From contig OX387188.1 of NCBI GenBank assembly GCA_947561395.2, forward strand, positions 35,955,942 through 36,019,941: DNA of 64,000 bases, in the 5' to 3' direction. A program made the position numbers and the translations under genes. This document shows positions 23,882 through 35,400 of this stretch, one piece after another. The notes under the pieces are model-generated. The model saw only the letters and a list, made by a program, of their open reading frames with translations, did not search any database and had not been told where the DNA came from. The DNA is from Buxus sempervirens (lineage: Eukaryota; Streptophyta; Magnoliopsida; Buxales; Buxaceae). Position 1 is the stretch's first letter. Every line of letters begins with the position of its first letter.

Positions 23882-26163
23882 CTACAGTTGAATAGGAGGA
23901 CCTGCGTATCTGCCTGAGCGCATATATAGATCGTCTGGTGTGTCAATTTCCTTGAGCCATACATAACTTTCTTCTCTTCCTTTATATGACTCAGTCATGT
24001 TTCCTGACGCTGCAAGTAGAATAGGTTAAACCATGCCTTGAATTAGATATCAACTTTCTTGTCACATCTGTGAAGATTAAAAATTTTCTTTTACTAACCA
24101 AAGCTGGAATATGGATAGTCATGGTAATAAGTACATTTCCGGCCGGCAGATTCATAGTAAGGAGGTGTAATAATGTCGAGTACTGCACAAGGGGTGACGG
24201 CGGTGAAGCAATGTATGTTACCCCCACTTTTTGGGTACAACACAGAAGTTCCACAGGGTGCCGTTAGAATCTTGTCTACCACCAACTTTGCCAATCTAAC
24301 TGCCAATAGGAGAAAATTCATCAAAATACCCAAAACTATCAATCAGTAGAGGCAAATTAAAAATGTGTTCCAATTACTCAACAAGCTCTAATAGGTGTTG
24401 GACCTATTGTTTTTTGAATCTACAACGAATGGTGCATAGAAACATGAAAAGAATTAAGCAAGCACTGATTAACAAGATATCCATAATTATTAGATTAGTG
24501 GTTAGTTTGGAGCCATGGCACATGAAGTCAGCTGCTGATGACTGATAAGAATACAAACCAAGTGACATCTATCAATAAACACGAATATAACAATAAGAAC
24601 AACACAGAAACATAGCCAAAACCAATTGCAGCCTAGACAGCTAAATCATATGAAACCACACTGCTCAGGATGAGATTCTCCTTCCTTATGATACATTTCC
24701 ATTCACCACATCAATTTCACATGCTTCTCACAACAATTTGAGCCCACATATGATCTATCTTCAGACCAAAAATCAACAGAAGTATATGTTGGTTAAAATC
24801 TGATAAATATTTTTTCCTGAGCCCCTCATCACATTTGGATATCTAAAGTATCACAATCAAGTTGATGGTTCATGGATTAGGTGAGTTAGGGTCTACACAG
24901 TCTTTGTCAATTGATTACAATCAATTGGATTGTCCAGATAAGAAAGAATACTATCACATGATGACAGAGAGAAAAGTACAGTTACATGTTACAACTACGT
25001 TTATAACTTTATACTGGTTGTATCCTGTGTTTTATCTTGAGGTGATTCCTAAAATTCAGATGTGTGTGGATGTGTGCTACCCCAGAAGTGTTCATAGAAT
25101 GCTGGCCCATATAAGAACTGCGATTAACAGTCATATATCCACACCAAAAAAAAAATTCAAAATTTTAAACTAGTTTTATAACAAAACCTGGAAGTTGATT
25201 TGGTTCTCTACTTGTCTGAATGTAGGCCGGCTCAACCCAGTCATAGGCTTTCACATGCATGGATCCATAAATAACTTTGCTCAAGACAGTCATCCCAGGA
25301 TGATCATGAAGTGGAAGAACTGATGAAGTAGGCAAACAAAATATACACATCTGCACCATAAACACAACTTACTTCATAGCAAAACATGATTTTCAAACAG
25401 CTTGAAAGACCAAAAAATGTTTTAACAAAATTTTTGAGACCTATAAAAATAAATTTATTTTTTCGCTTTATAAAATACATTGTTCAGAACGGAATTCTGA
25501 ACAATGTATTTTATAAAACCATTCTGCACTTTGCTAATAAAATTGAAATCTTTTTCCAAAAGACTTCCATAGTTCCATTAGCATGATTTTGTAGGAAAAA
25601 GTCTGTAAGAAACAATGCATGGAAATCAATTGGCACTCAAACATATGTGTGTGTGTGTGTGCCTACATTCAGATTTGGTAAAGACAATTTCTACTAAAAG
25701 AAATTGGAGAAAGGTTCCGCAAGAAGGAGAGAGGAAGAAATTGCTGTGGCATTGAAGATCTGTACAAGAAAGTTATACATCAATACTTGATTACATATCC
25801 ACCATTCCCATCTTCTTTATGGATCTGACAATGTAATTCACAGACAGATGAACCAATACTAAAAACATTTGAAAGGTAGTCTTCTCAGCTAGTTTCTCTG
25901 TCAGAAAACAAGACAAGTATACAAGTTTCCTCTGATCCACTAAATGTCCTCCTTTCACAAGGTTACAAAGTCTAAACAAAGAAGCTAATCACCAAACTAG
26001 CAAGCACCTGATGCCAAAAGCTTTGAAGTGCCACCCTTAGACAATATCAAATAAATGGAAGACCTGACTCAACCTCAAAAGATATACAAAGTTGATAAAA
26101 AGTTTTCCCATGCAATTGACTTGAATGAGAAGGCAACAGATATTTTTTTGCTAATCAGTAATT

Positions 26164-26233
<70 letters not shown>

Positions 26234-29200
26234 ATATATATATATATAAAGAGAAAAGAATGGTACAAGAGAACACCCATACAAGACATCTACATACCCA
26301 CCCTCAGAAAACCTATATCTCACTCTATACTCCAGTCAGCCCATAGAGAACAAACAAAATGGGAGAAGGTAACAGATTTTTGGGAGGAAGCACTAGAAAA
26401 AGTGACAGAATTTTATAACATGATCCACTTATTTCAGTTCCTTGAATATAATTGCTTGTAAAAAAATACATCAGTAACCACAAGATTACACTCAGCATAA
26501 ATATATTGAAGGACACAAATACGTACATAAATGTTGATGTGTTTGAATAACATAAGTTTGCTCTCTATTCTAGGAGAGATCCAAAATCAAAGCCTTAAAG
26601 AGATCCTGTTCCAAGGATTATCCAAGAACCAGATATAACTTACTGTAAAACTGTCACATTCATGTATGTTCAGGTATGTTATAGGTTGAGCCCATCGAGC
26701 TACCCTGTCTAACCTGTTAGTCCCAAAAAAACCATGTCCTCGGTCATCCTCTCTACTTCCATCTGTGAGCCCAACATCTTCTGGTCCAATCATATCTACA
26801 GAAAAAAATTATCAAAAATATGTTGGGATATTAGGAAGAATTAATTGTCTGAAGAACAAAGAAAGTGTTCAAAATTGATCAACACAATATCTGATAGTAC
26901 TATGTTGGAAACTAGCATGCCATAAGTAGCCATTAAAGCCATTCAGTTATTATCACTGAAAAAGGATCATAACCTGGTGTAGGTCCTGCCAAAACATGGT
27001 CCTAGGAGAGGGTGCGCCCACAACAGACCTAATCTTTGACATTTTCCTGCAAGTGGCTGTGCTCAGACATGAACTCCACTCTCACAATGGCAGCGCGAAG
27101 ATTTTACCGTTGTACCAACAAAGTGCTCAAATATTAATTTAGTCATCTAAAAAATAGCACCCATTACCACAAATGCATTGCAGAACCTTCACATAAAGAC
27201 CACTACATTCCTTTTCGAAACACCTCCCTAATGTAATCCTCAGAAATCTCATTATTTACATTCACTTGCTCTTTGAGTAACAGTACTAAAGAAGTTGGGA
27301 AACAATGCACATGAAATTTCTTTGGATTAGTGTGAAGGGAAAGAATCATTTTTGTCTGATTGAGCAAATTTATAGGACAAAGGTGAAGGAAGATTGGATA
27401 TGGCAGGATCGAAGGAAAATTCATTTCTTAGAAAACAGACACTGAAGAAGCTTAGAGTTCGCATTTTGGAATGAATTAACTTTGCCTAAGTAATTCAAAA
27501 GGACTTGCAATGCAATGTGTTTTAACTACTTCAAAATCCAAGGGACCCAGTGATTGTCATACATAACCAAACAGACCTGTGAACATTCACCACAGCCAAC
27601 TTTTTCCACATAGATTCGTTGGCCAACAAAGGGATTCTTAAATAAAAGCTACACTATAAGCATGATTTTTTATTTCAAGTTCTTGGTTGATTAAATTTTC
27701 CACACATACAAAAAAGTTCTTTTCGTGACAATAATTTCTAACAACAAATTGCTCTCTCCCTCCTGATTTGCTACCAAATTAGGTACCATGTTGGTATTGT
27801 CATAAATCATATTAAAAACTATATTATTTTTATGAATAATGAACTATATTAAATGAAAAAGGATAGAATGTACATAATTAAAAACTATATTACATGGTTT
27901 GGTTAATCAAACAACCATGTCAACAAGATATGACTGATAAAAGTATAGCTTAGAAACGGCATCTAATTTGATAAGTTCAAAATGAAGGGAGGGATTTTTG
28001 CATGGTCAGCAGATATCCGTCTTTTGAAGAAGGTGAATTGATGTACAGGTACTTGTTTCTCAGTGTCCTTTGGTCACTCTATATAGAGAGGGACCAGTGG
28101 ACTTTGAGGATGTGAGGGCTCAACTTCAGATAATTATTCACTCTGTACTGGTAATGGAGATGTCATGGTTGAATGCATCATTGAACTCCAAAGTTTTATT
28201 TATTTCAGAGATTATTAGCTTGGGCTATGATTACATTATCATTTCTATAGTCTGATATGATTATATGGGTATGATCCTCGCATAGGGTGAACCTGATCAA
28301 GTTTAAATTTGATAGGTTCTCCTTCAGCAACTTAGGACCTTTTGAGATTGGAGCTATTTTTAGCGATGCATTGAGTAGGTCATTCATGCTTTTATAGAAA
28401 TCCATTAAAGAGGGAAATGCTACCAGAGCCAAGGTATTCAGCTTCTTGGTAGGGCTTTGAGAGATAACTTCTCATAGCGTTTAAAACTTCAAGTCAAAGG
28501 AGACGCATCAGTGTCATTTCTTAGCTTATCAAGACACTTTTATAGTTGTATGTTCCTAGAGATTTATTCTTCTAGTTTGTTTGATTAGAAATTCACTAAT
28601 GGGTTGATATATTAATATCTATTTGCATAGATCTATGAACAACCTTGCTGTTCATATGGAGTCTATATTTAGGTGATACCATCACACCATGTGCAGTATA
28701 AGAAAGACCTCATAGATTGGGTATGGAAAAATTGCTGTTGTTGTTTTGTGTGCCTTTGTTTTATACTAACTTCTTGTTTCCTCACTCTTTAAAGTTTCTT
28801 TTTCCTTCTTATCATTTTTAATGAAATTTCATTGTTCATCCCAAATAAAATTGAAATTGCTTCTATAAATTGTAACCATATCATGGTAATGCTCAATTTA
28901 ACCATCAAGTTATTAATGCATAAAAGCTATTATTTTGTAATTTGTATAAGTAGTACCATCATCCTGGTGCTACACTGGTCTAAGTTTTAAATATATAGTA
29001 TACTGGATCAGGTCAAATGTCCTTGGCCGTAGGGATTAAACGAGTCTGATAACTCAACACACACTACACCCAACACCCATGCCTGGCAATGCAATGTAGT
29101 TTAATGTTAATAATATGAAGAAACAGCAATTATAAATTATGAGAATGCCTAAGGTTAGATTAATACTTAAGTTTACTTATAAGAGAAAAGAACAGTATCT

Positions 29201-29866
29201 TCTCGATATTAGCAGAATCAACAATTCAATTCTTGGATTCGGGGATTCTCTTCCTTGGGCCAGACCTAAAGTAAAAAAGTTCTCAAACCCAGTGGTATTT
29301 TAAGTTTCGCATTAATTTCTTCAAATTGCTTTCTTAATTTCTCAAGTTTTCCAAATCTGAGACCCGTTACCGGTTTAAATCCATCTCTTCACCCAAAAAC
29401 TTCTACTGACTTCAAAACCACTTCCTTAAACTTCATAACATACAAAGCCAAATCCTTAACTAACGCGCACCAACCAGTCCCAGAAATTTCCAAAATCTGA
29501 AGCCATATTATTCAACTACTTCCGTAAGAAAGAACTGGAAAGACACACCAAACCAAACATATCACAAACTCTGTTTTTCGATTTCAGCATAAATTTCTGG
29601 CAAACCCATGATTTAACATCACCAAAATCGCAACCCCGGATGCAAATTTGTATCGAATTCGAAATACAAAATAAATAAATAATTTTCTTTTAAGTGGAAG
29701 AAAATTAAAAACTGAAACTAAATTGAGAAAATGGAACGAAAGAAGAAATACCCAATAAAGAGCAGAGTTCTTGGATTGGTTGCGAGGCAGCCGGAGGAAC
29801 ACCCGATGGCGTGAAGGTCTTCTTGCACAGGTCGTAAAGAGCCTGAACAGAAGAGGCCCTCGGCAT
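23882..29866 (-). CDS. Plant cysteine oxidase (PCO; 2-aminoethanethiol dioxygenase-like)
   Basis: PCOs are iron thiol dioxygenases that oxidise the N-terminal Cys of group VII ERF and other proteins with O2, marking them for the Arg N-degron pathway; they act as oxygen sensors. Exons on the - strand: 29866-29752, 26795-26644, 25350-25188, 24299-24099 and 24009-23882. All phases agree, giving 252 residues, a normal length. The start MPRASSVQALYDLCKKTF fits the family. Iron ligands are visible: His104 and His106 in PLHDHPGMTVLSK, and His173 in GGNIHCF. The C-terminus, DTPDDLYMRSGRYAGPPIQL, resembles the PCO1/2 branch from memory, which is hypoxia-induced in Arabidopsis; the paralog assignment is tentative. 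One donor is slightly weak (ACA|GTAAGT, exon 2). The gene spans 6 kb, with long introns 1 and 2. Confidence 0.9.
25467..25517. repeat. Perfect 23-bp palindromic arms with 5-base loop
   Basis: The arms at 25467-25489 and 25495-25517 are exact reverse complements around CGGAA. The position is intron 2 of the cysteine oxidase gene. It could fold into a stable hairpin in RNA or extrude as a cruciform. I see no pol III terminator, MITE target duplication or known small-RNA family here. Confidence 0.85.
26165..26249. repeat. Compound (GA)n(TA)n microsatellite
   Basis: A GA run of about 17 units passes into a TA run of about 16 units, with a short CC interruption at 26231-26232. It lies in intron 2 of the cysteine oxidase gene and is probably length-polymorphic. 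Confidence 0.95.
26975..27130 (-). mobile_element. SINE-like fragment
   Basis: On the - strand TTGGTACAACGGTAAAATC resembles a pol III A box, and GTGGAGTTCATGTCTGAG, about 40 bases on, resembles a B box. A tail containing GTGGGCGCACCCTCTCCTAGG follows, in the style of plant tRNA-derived SINEs. No clean poly(A) or target duplication was found, so it may be truncated. It lies in intron 1 of the cysteine oxidase gene. Confidence 0.4.
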
Positions 29867-30265
29867 GTTAACGCGCGCTGTGGGTACAACTCGACATGCT
29901 TAGTTGCGTAGAGCTCTACCGGACCCCATATCTCCCCCACGTTCATGCCTTCAGTCCACTGAGAAAGTTTTTTTTTTTTTCGGGTAGAATTCAATCCACT
30001 GAGATTCTTCGCATTTTTTGTGGATGGCGTCTTCGCAGTTTCGCATCTGTGTTTTGACCCGGCCGAACCAAGGGGCAGAGACCGGTTGATCCGCCGCTCA
30101 CCGACCTTTCCTGGTCTGATTGAGTACCCAAATACAATGATGGCAACCGGCCGGATTTGGCAAACCCTGACCGGCGCCCTAAGGATTTTTCTGACACCGC
30201 ATCTGCTTGTAACCATATCTGGCTGGTCCTTGGTGGCGGACAGGATTGACTCGATCGTTTAAAAC

Positions 30266-30530
30266 CGGGTTAGTGTTTTGAGTTTCGGCGACACGCCGCG
30301 AAATTTCAATTTTTCAGTGAAATGAAGTCTCGTGCCAAGTAAAACGGGTAAAACAAAGAAGAAAAATACAACTTTATTTACTTTTTATTTAATTTTTATT
30401 GATGAAACGAGTGGCGTGTTGACGAAACGGAGCGGTGTGCCAGCAAAATTTCCCCAAAATCCAAGTCGATGAAATTTCGTTTTGGCTGATGGGCGGCACA
30501 CCCATCAACACCAAAACAGTAAACCTTGAA
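30266..30530. mobile_element. Diverged hAT-like remnant (related to the 59474-62394 element)
   Basis: The right end (inverse) reads CAAGGTTTACTGTTTTGGTG then GTGTGCCGCC. The left side has GTGTTTTGAGTTTCGGCGAC, CACGCCGC and GAAATTTC. These words match the terminal regions of the hAT-type element at 59474. Possible 8-bp flanks AACCGGGT and AACCGGAC agree at only six of eight positions. Confidence 0.35.
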
Positions 30531-31633
30531 CCGGACGTACGAGCAATACTATACGTAGAGAGAGGGAACAGTTTTGGAACTGTTCATATTTTAAATGGAT
30601 ATGCAGAGTTTTTGCTATTTTAACCCGATATTAATGATGTCTTTACAACAAATAATAATAACATTTTGGGGAAATCGTGCATAGTTGTTGGCATTCTTCC
30701 CAAGAGGCCTATTCTCGTTATATATAGTATAGATTAAAATGCATATTTTAAATAAAGTATAATATATATTTTTATCTATGTATATCATAGATATATATAT
30801 ATATATATATATAGTATTAAGGTCATGCTCAGGGCAAATAAGGATCGAGTTGGGCTAAACGCGAACTCAATGGGCTTACAAAACCGTAATCTCTAGGGTT
30901 GGGTTGTTGCAGGTTAATCGATTTGCCATCCTTACTCAAAAAGGGATCAAGATGACCGACCTTTTTGTTAGTCACAAAATATCCCTTCGAATTCCCTAAA
31001 AAAGAACTCATAACTACCCACTCTAATGACTCCTTGTTGTGTAACTAATTACCCGAAACTTATTCTGTAAAAAACTACCACCACCTTAAGAGGTTCAATA
31101 TAAACGATGCAGCAATGCACATGCCTCCTCTAATCTGGTTAAAAGAAAAGACATTTGAACCGGTGTTTAAAAAGGCAAACCGATACTTGTACCAAATTGT
31201 GAGTAATGCCAATTTTTATACAGAGATATATCATAGTAAAACCTTTTTCACCATTGTACCTAAAAATTTTGGATCCACTAATTATCATGTCAAACAACTA
31301 TTTGTTTTAGACTGCACTTATACGTAAATCACCTTGTTATATGCAATTTTGATTCCACCAATTTGCACGTTAGGTATACCGGACATAGCCAATGTTATAT
31401 TTACCAATTTATCTGTTTAGACGCACTTTTTGTGTAAAAGATGCATTATTATTTTTTTTAAAACAAAGAGTATTATAAATCGCCCAATTATAGGTGATCT
31501 CTAATGCACTAATTTACATGTTAGATTCACTTTTGTCATGCGTATTGGGGGATTACGTGCGTAGCAAATCACGTGGGCACATTTAGAAACAACTCCCGTC
31601 AGAATTCAAACCGAACTTTTGGAAAAAAAACAA

Positions 31634-32073
31634 GGGAAATTTAATTTTTAGTGGTATTTTATCAAACTATTTAATATTTAGTAGGCAAAGTTTTGCATTT
31701 TAACTTTTAATATACCTTTATCAAAATAATTAAATTTTAATGTCATTTCATTGTTACGAGTAAATTCTTCCAAAAATACCCTTATACAATTTACTTCCGA
31801 AACTTGTACAAGCAATAAATTGATTTGTACAAGCTATTTTAGACTTGTACAAATAATAAAATGACTTGTACAAATCATTTTATCCGTAAATTGACTTGTA
31901 CAAGTCATTTGGAAAAGTGACATAAGGGTATTTTTGGAATAGTTGAATTATAATAGTGAAATTGTACTAAAAATTAATTATTTTGATAAAAATGTATTAA
32001 AAGTTAAATCTCAAAATTTTGCCGACTAAGTCTTAAATAGTTTAATAAAGTACCGCTAAAAATTAAATTTCCC
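31634..32073. mobile_element. MITE with about 120-bp terminal inverted repeats
   Basis: The ends start GGGAAATTTAATTTTTAG, and the inverse of the right end continues in step for about 120 bases with scattered mismatches. The A-rich flanks match at eight of nine bases. The core contains at least four ACTTGTACAA-type words in alternating orientation. It has no coding capacity and is probably Mutator-like. Confidence 0.75.
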
Positions 32074-32483
32074 AAAAAAAAAATCAGAATCTAAGAATAT
32101 TCCCTCTTCTTTGCTGCGCGGGTTTTGGGTATCTGTGTAGCCCACACATAAATGGCCCGCTTATAACGGTTATTTTATGATGCTTCATCAGAGCGCTCCT
32201 CCGTTCAGTAACACTCGGGGTATACGTGGAAGCTAAAGGACACGGAGACTTGGCACTGTTATGCGCCATGTGATCCTCAACCTTCTCTCTCTAGAGAAAC
32301 TGGCTGGAGAAAAGCGGTGGTGAATCACGCGAATACTTGTTTCTGCGGGAAGAAGCGAAGCTTTTTGAAAGATTTTCTGCTTAAGCTCTAAATCAATCAA
32401 ACTCTCTGTTTCATTTTCTCTTTCGAATTCCGTAATCGTGCGAAAGGTTCAGAAAAAAAATTCGATAAAGAGATATATACCAA

Positions 32484-35400
32484 ATGAGGACGATCGTGTC
32501 ACGTTTGATCTTGTCACAGTCCACGCTCCCAAGAGTTTAGTGAGTCGTTTCCTCAACCCCTTTTCCCCTTTTGAATTACATTTTTTGGGTATTTTCGGTG
32601 CTTTGATGCACCATTTTGTATTTCGCCTTGAGTTTTGATTTTTATTGAATTTATGATCATGTTTTGATAGCCGCAATTTTGTTGAATTACAAATTTTGAA
32701 CTTATTTTCCATTATATGTTATGGAAATGGTATTTGCCTATTTGATTCACCTTTTTTTTCCAGAGATCTTTTTGCACCCATATTAAGAGAGTGAAAGGTT
32801 TTTTTTTTTTTTTTCGAATTGGGGAAAGAATCAGAAGTTTTGTTTTCTGGGTTTAATACATTGGTACATAGGTTTCTAATACCTTACATTGTAATGATTT
32901 ATTTTATTTTTTTAATAAATTTTAATGGGCTAAAATTTTCGTCTGTGTGTTTAATCTAATCGTTTGAATCAATTTGAAACAAGCAAGATCAATGGCGAGT
33001 ATTTGATAATTTAATAGTCTCTATGAGCTTTGTAGAAAAGGAGCACGGTTAATTGGGGTTAAATTAAAATTTGGCCATGCAATCGGCCACTAGGTTGCTG
33101 ATCGTCAATGAAAAAATTGTTTTTCATGTTCTTTCAATTATAGCTTTTGGACTTGGAGAAGGATGATCGTGCTGCATGGGTCCTTTTGTTTTTATAAAGA
33201 CCCAATTCCCAGTGTTCTAAGATCTTAATTCCATGTTGGGACTTAAGAGGATGTGCCAAACAGACCCCTCTAATGAACTACCCAACACGCCCGTATTTTT
33301 ATTTTTGTATGCAGTCAATACAAAATAAGATGGTTTCTTCTTGGATTGAAGTTCTAATTTTTTTCCCCTTTCTTTTCCCAAAATAATGTTCTGAATAAGT
33401 GGACCTTCTTTGCTGAAACATGATACCTCAGGATAAAAGGTTCATATGGGTCTGACCCTTAGACATATACCTATACTTGGCACTTGTACATGGTTCCATA
33501 AACAGTAATCTGAATAATGTTGCGGTCTAGTAGGAAGGATAACAAACTGCAATTTTTTATCATCACAACAGATGCTTGCTTTGATGCCCACCATGAATCA
33601 TTGATATTTTATATCTTCAAGAGAGAAAAAGACTGTGCATATTGTGAATTTACCTTTTTGGGTCCCATTTTCAAACACTGATATATCCCATTATGCATCA
33701 GAACAATACTAATAATCAAACTAATGATAATCATTATTAAGATGTAAGTAGGAGATGAAAAAATATTAGAAAGATTTGATTCCATTCAAGTTATATGGTG
33801 TAGAGAGAAGTTTACAGTCCTTATGTCAACAATGAGAATAAAGAAGAGGAAAAAATGGGCACTGTTGGTAGAAACAGAGACCAAAAACTATGTGAATGAC
33901 TAAGGTTATGGTCCTTTAATATAAGACTATGAATTTTTGCTATGATGCTATGCCAAAAGTCAAAATATCTCTCATTAAGTAAAATTAAAGGGTAGTGAAA
34001 AGGGTTGCGGGCTCCGTGCTGAACATATTTTTTCTGGACATGTTGTTTAGTTAGTACTGAGAGCAATCTATAATTGGTCACATTACCTTGCACTACATCC
34101 TATCAAAGTCTATTCATGGCTAGAATTCTTGGTTTGGAGGTGTTTTGGTAATGATGTAGATGAGCAATGAATCACTGGCATCTTGGATTACCATCTATCC
34201 CATTTCACATGTATAGCGCATGACCAGAGCAATATTCTCAGTGATAAACATTTCATCGGATGCATTGCTTGTACTTCTGATTTGCTTTATTCATTGACCT
34301 ATCACTATTTGAGTTGAGACTGCTATAGCTGTTTGTACCTTCTCAATCTGTGTATGTCAGGTCTTTTCTCCTCTCATGTCTAAGTGTCTAGACCTTTATA
34401 GCACTAGCTTTCTCGGTGTTTTACAATTATTTTGCATGTCATGTTCGTATTTATGTAGCATATTTTCTGTTTATTTATGGTTGTAGTCTTGAGATACTGT
34501 AACTAGATGAAATACTTACATCCTACTTATATATTTTCTTATTGCTGGTAAAATAGTTCAATGGCTATATCTCGAGATGGGAGACTATTTTCAACAGGTT
34601 CCAATAAGGTAGATGAGCCTTTTAAAGATTCTAGTACAGTAGATGAGCACTCTAAAGTTGAGGATGCAGAGACAGTAGATGTCCCACCTCCTCCAACGGC
34701 AAAGGTAAGGATTTGGGACTTTGTGATCTTTTACTTTATTTCCTTCAGCTTATATTTGATTTGCTCTGTAAATTGATATCTTGAATTTGGCTTCCTATGG
34801 CTCAGTTACTTGTGTTGGGGGGAAATGGATTTGTTGGATCACATATCTGCAAAGAAGCTTTAGATCGTGGTCTGTCTGTCTCCAGCCTTAGCAGGTATTA
34901 TTGACTTCAATGGTTTTCTTTCTTTAGAACAGTAATTACCAAAAAGAAGGAGAAAAGCACAATTGCAGTGCCTTGACAATAAAAAAGACTATACATCAGT
35001 TTATATGAATCTATCTATATATATTAAGCCAAAGGGGTTACTAGGGAAGCGTTCCCGGCTGATTTGGCAGGCTCGTGCGCTTCGAACTGATGTGGCAGCC
35101 TCGGGATGTCCGAACCTTCAAAATTTGAATTTTTTTTAAAGTTATCTCCGTTTCCTTTGTACTACTCCCCCTCGTTGATGAGTTTGTACGAAATCAACCC
35201 CCTCCCCTCCTCCCTCCTCCCTCTCTCATCTTCTCTCTCTCCTATCGAAAGTCCCAGAGTATACCCTCCCTCTCTCTCTTTCTTGTCTTCCTCTCTTATC
35301 TTCTCTCTCCCTTCGAAAGCCCCAGAAAGGAGGCTAAAGATAATCCAAAAAACCCATATCCCCTTTCGGTTTCTTACCGGTGAGGGTTCTTCCCAGACCG

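Larger units (their letters stand above)
29867..32483. promoter_or_regulatory. Divergent intergenic region between cysteine oxidase and Rossmann gene
   Basis: 29867 to about 30260 is the likely promoter/5' UTR of the cysteine oxidase. About 32270-32483 is the probable 5' UTR of the Rossmann gene, rich in CTCTCT and ending in AAATGAGG. Between them are a TA microsatellite (about 30791-30812), a hAT-like remnant and a MITE. No further gene is supported. Confidence 0.5.

Noticed and set aside
29584-30216. 210-codon - strand reading frame as a gene
   Set aside because: Only the part at 29752-29866 is coding (exon 1 of the cysteine oxidase). The rest is promoter and intron, and the ATG and donor of exon 1 explain the homology.
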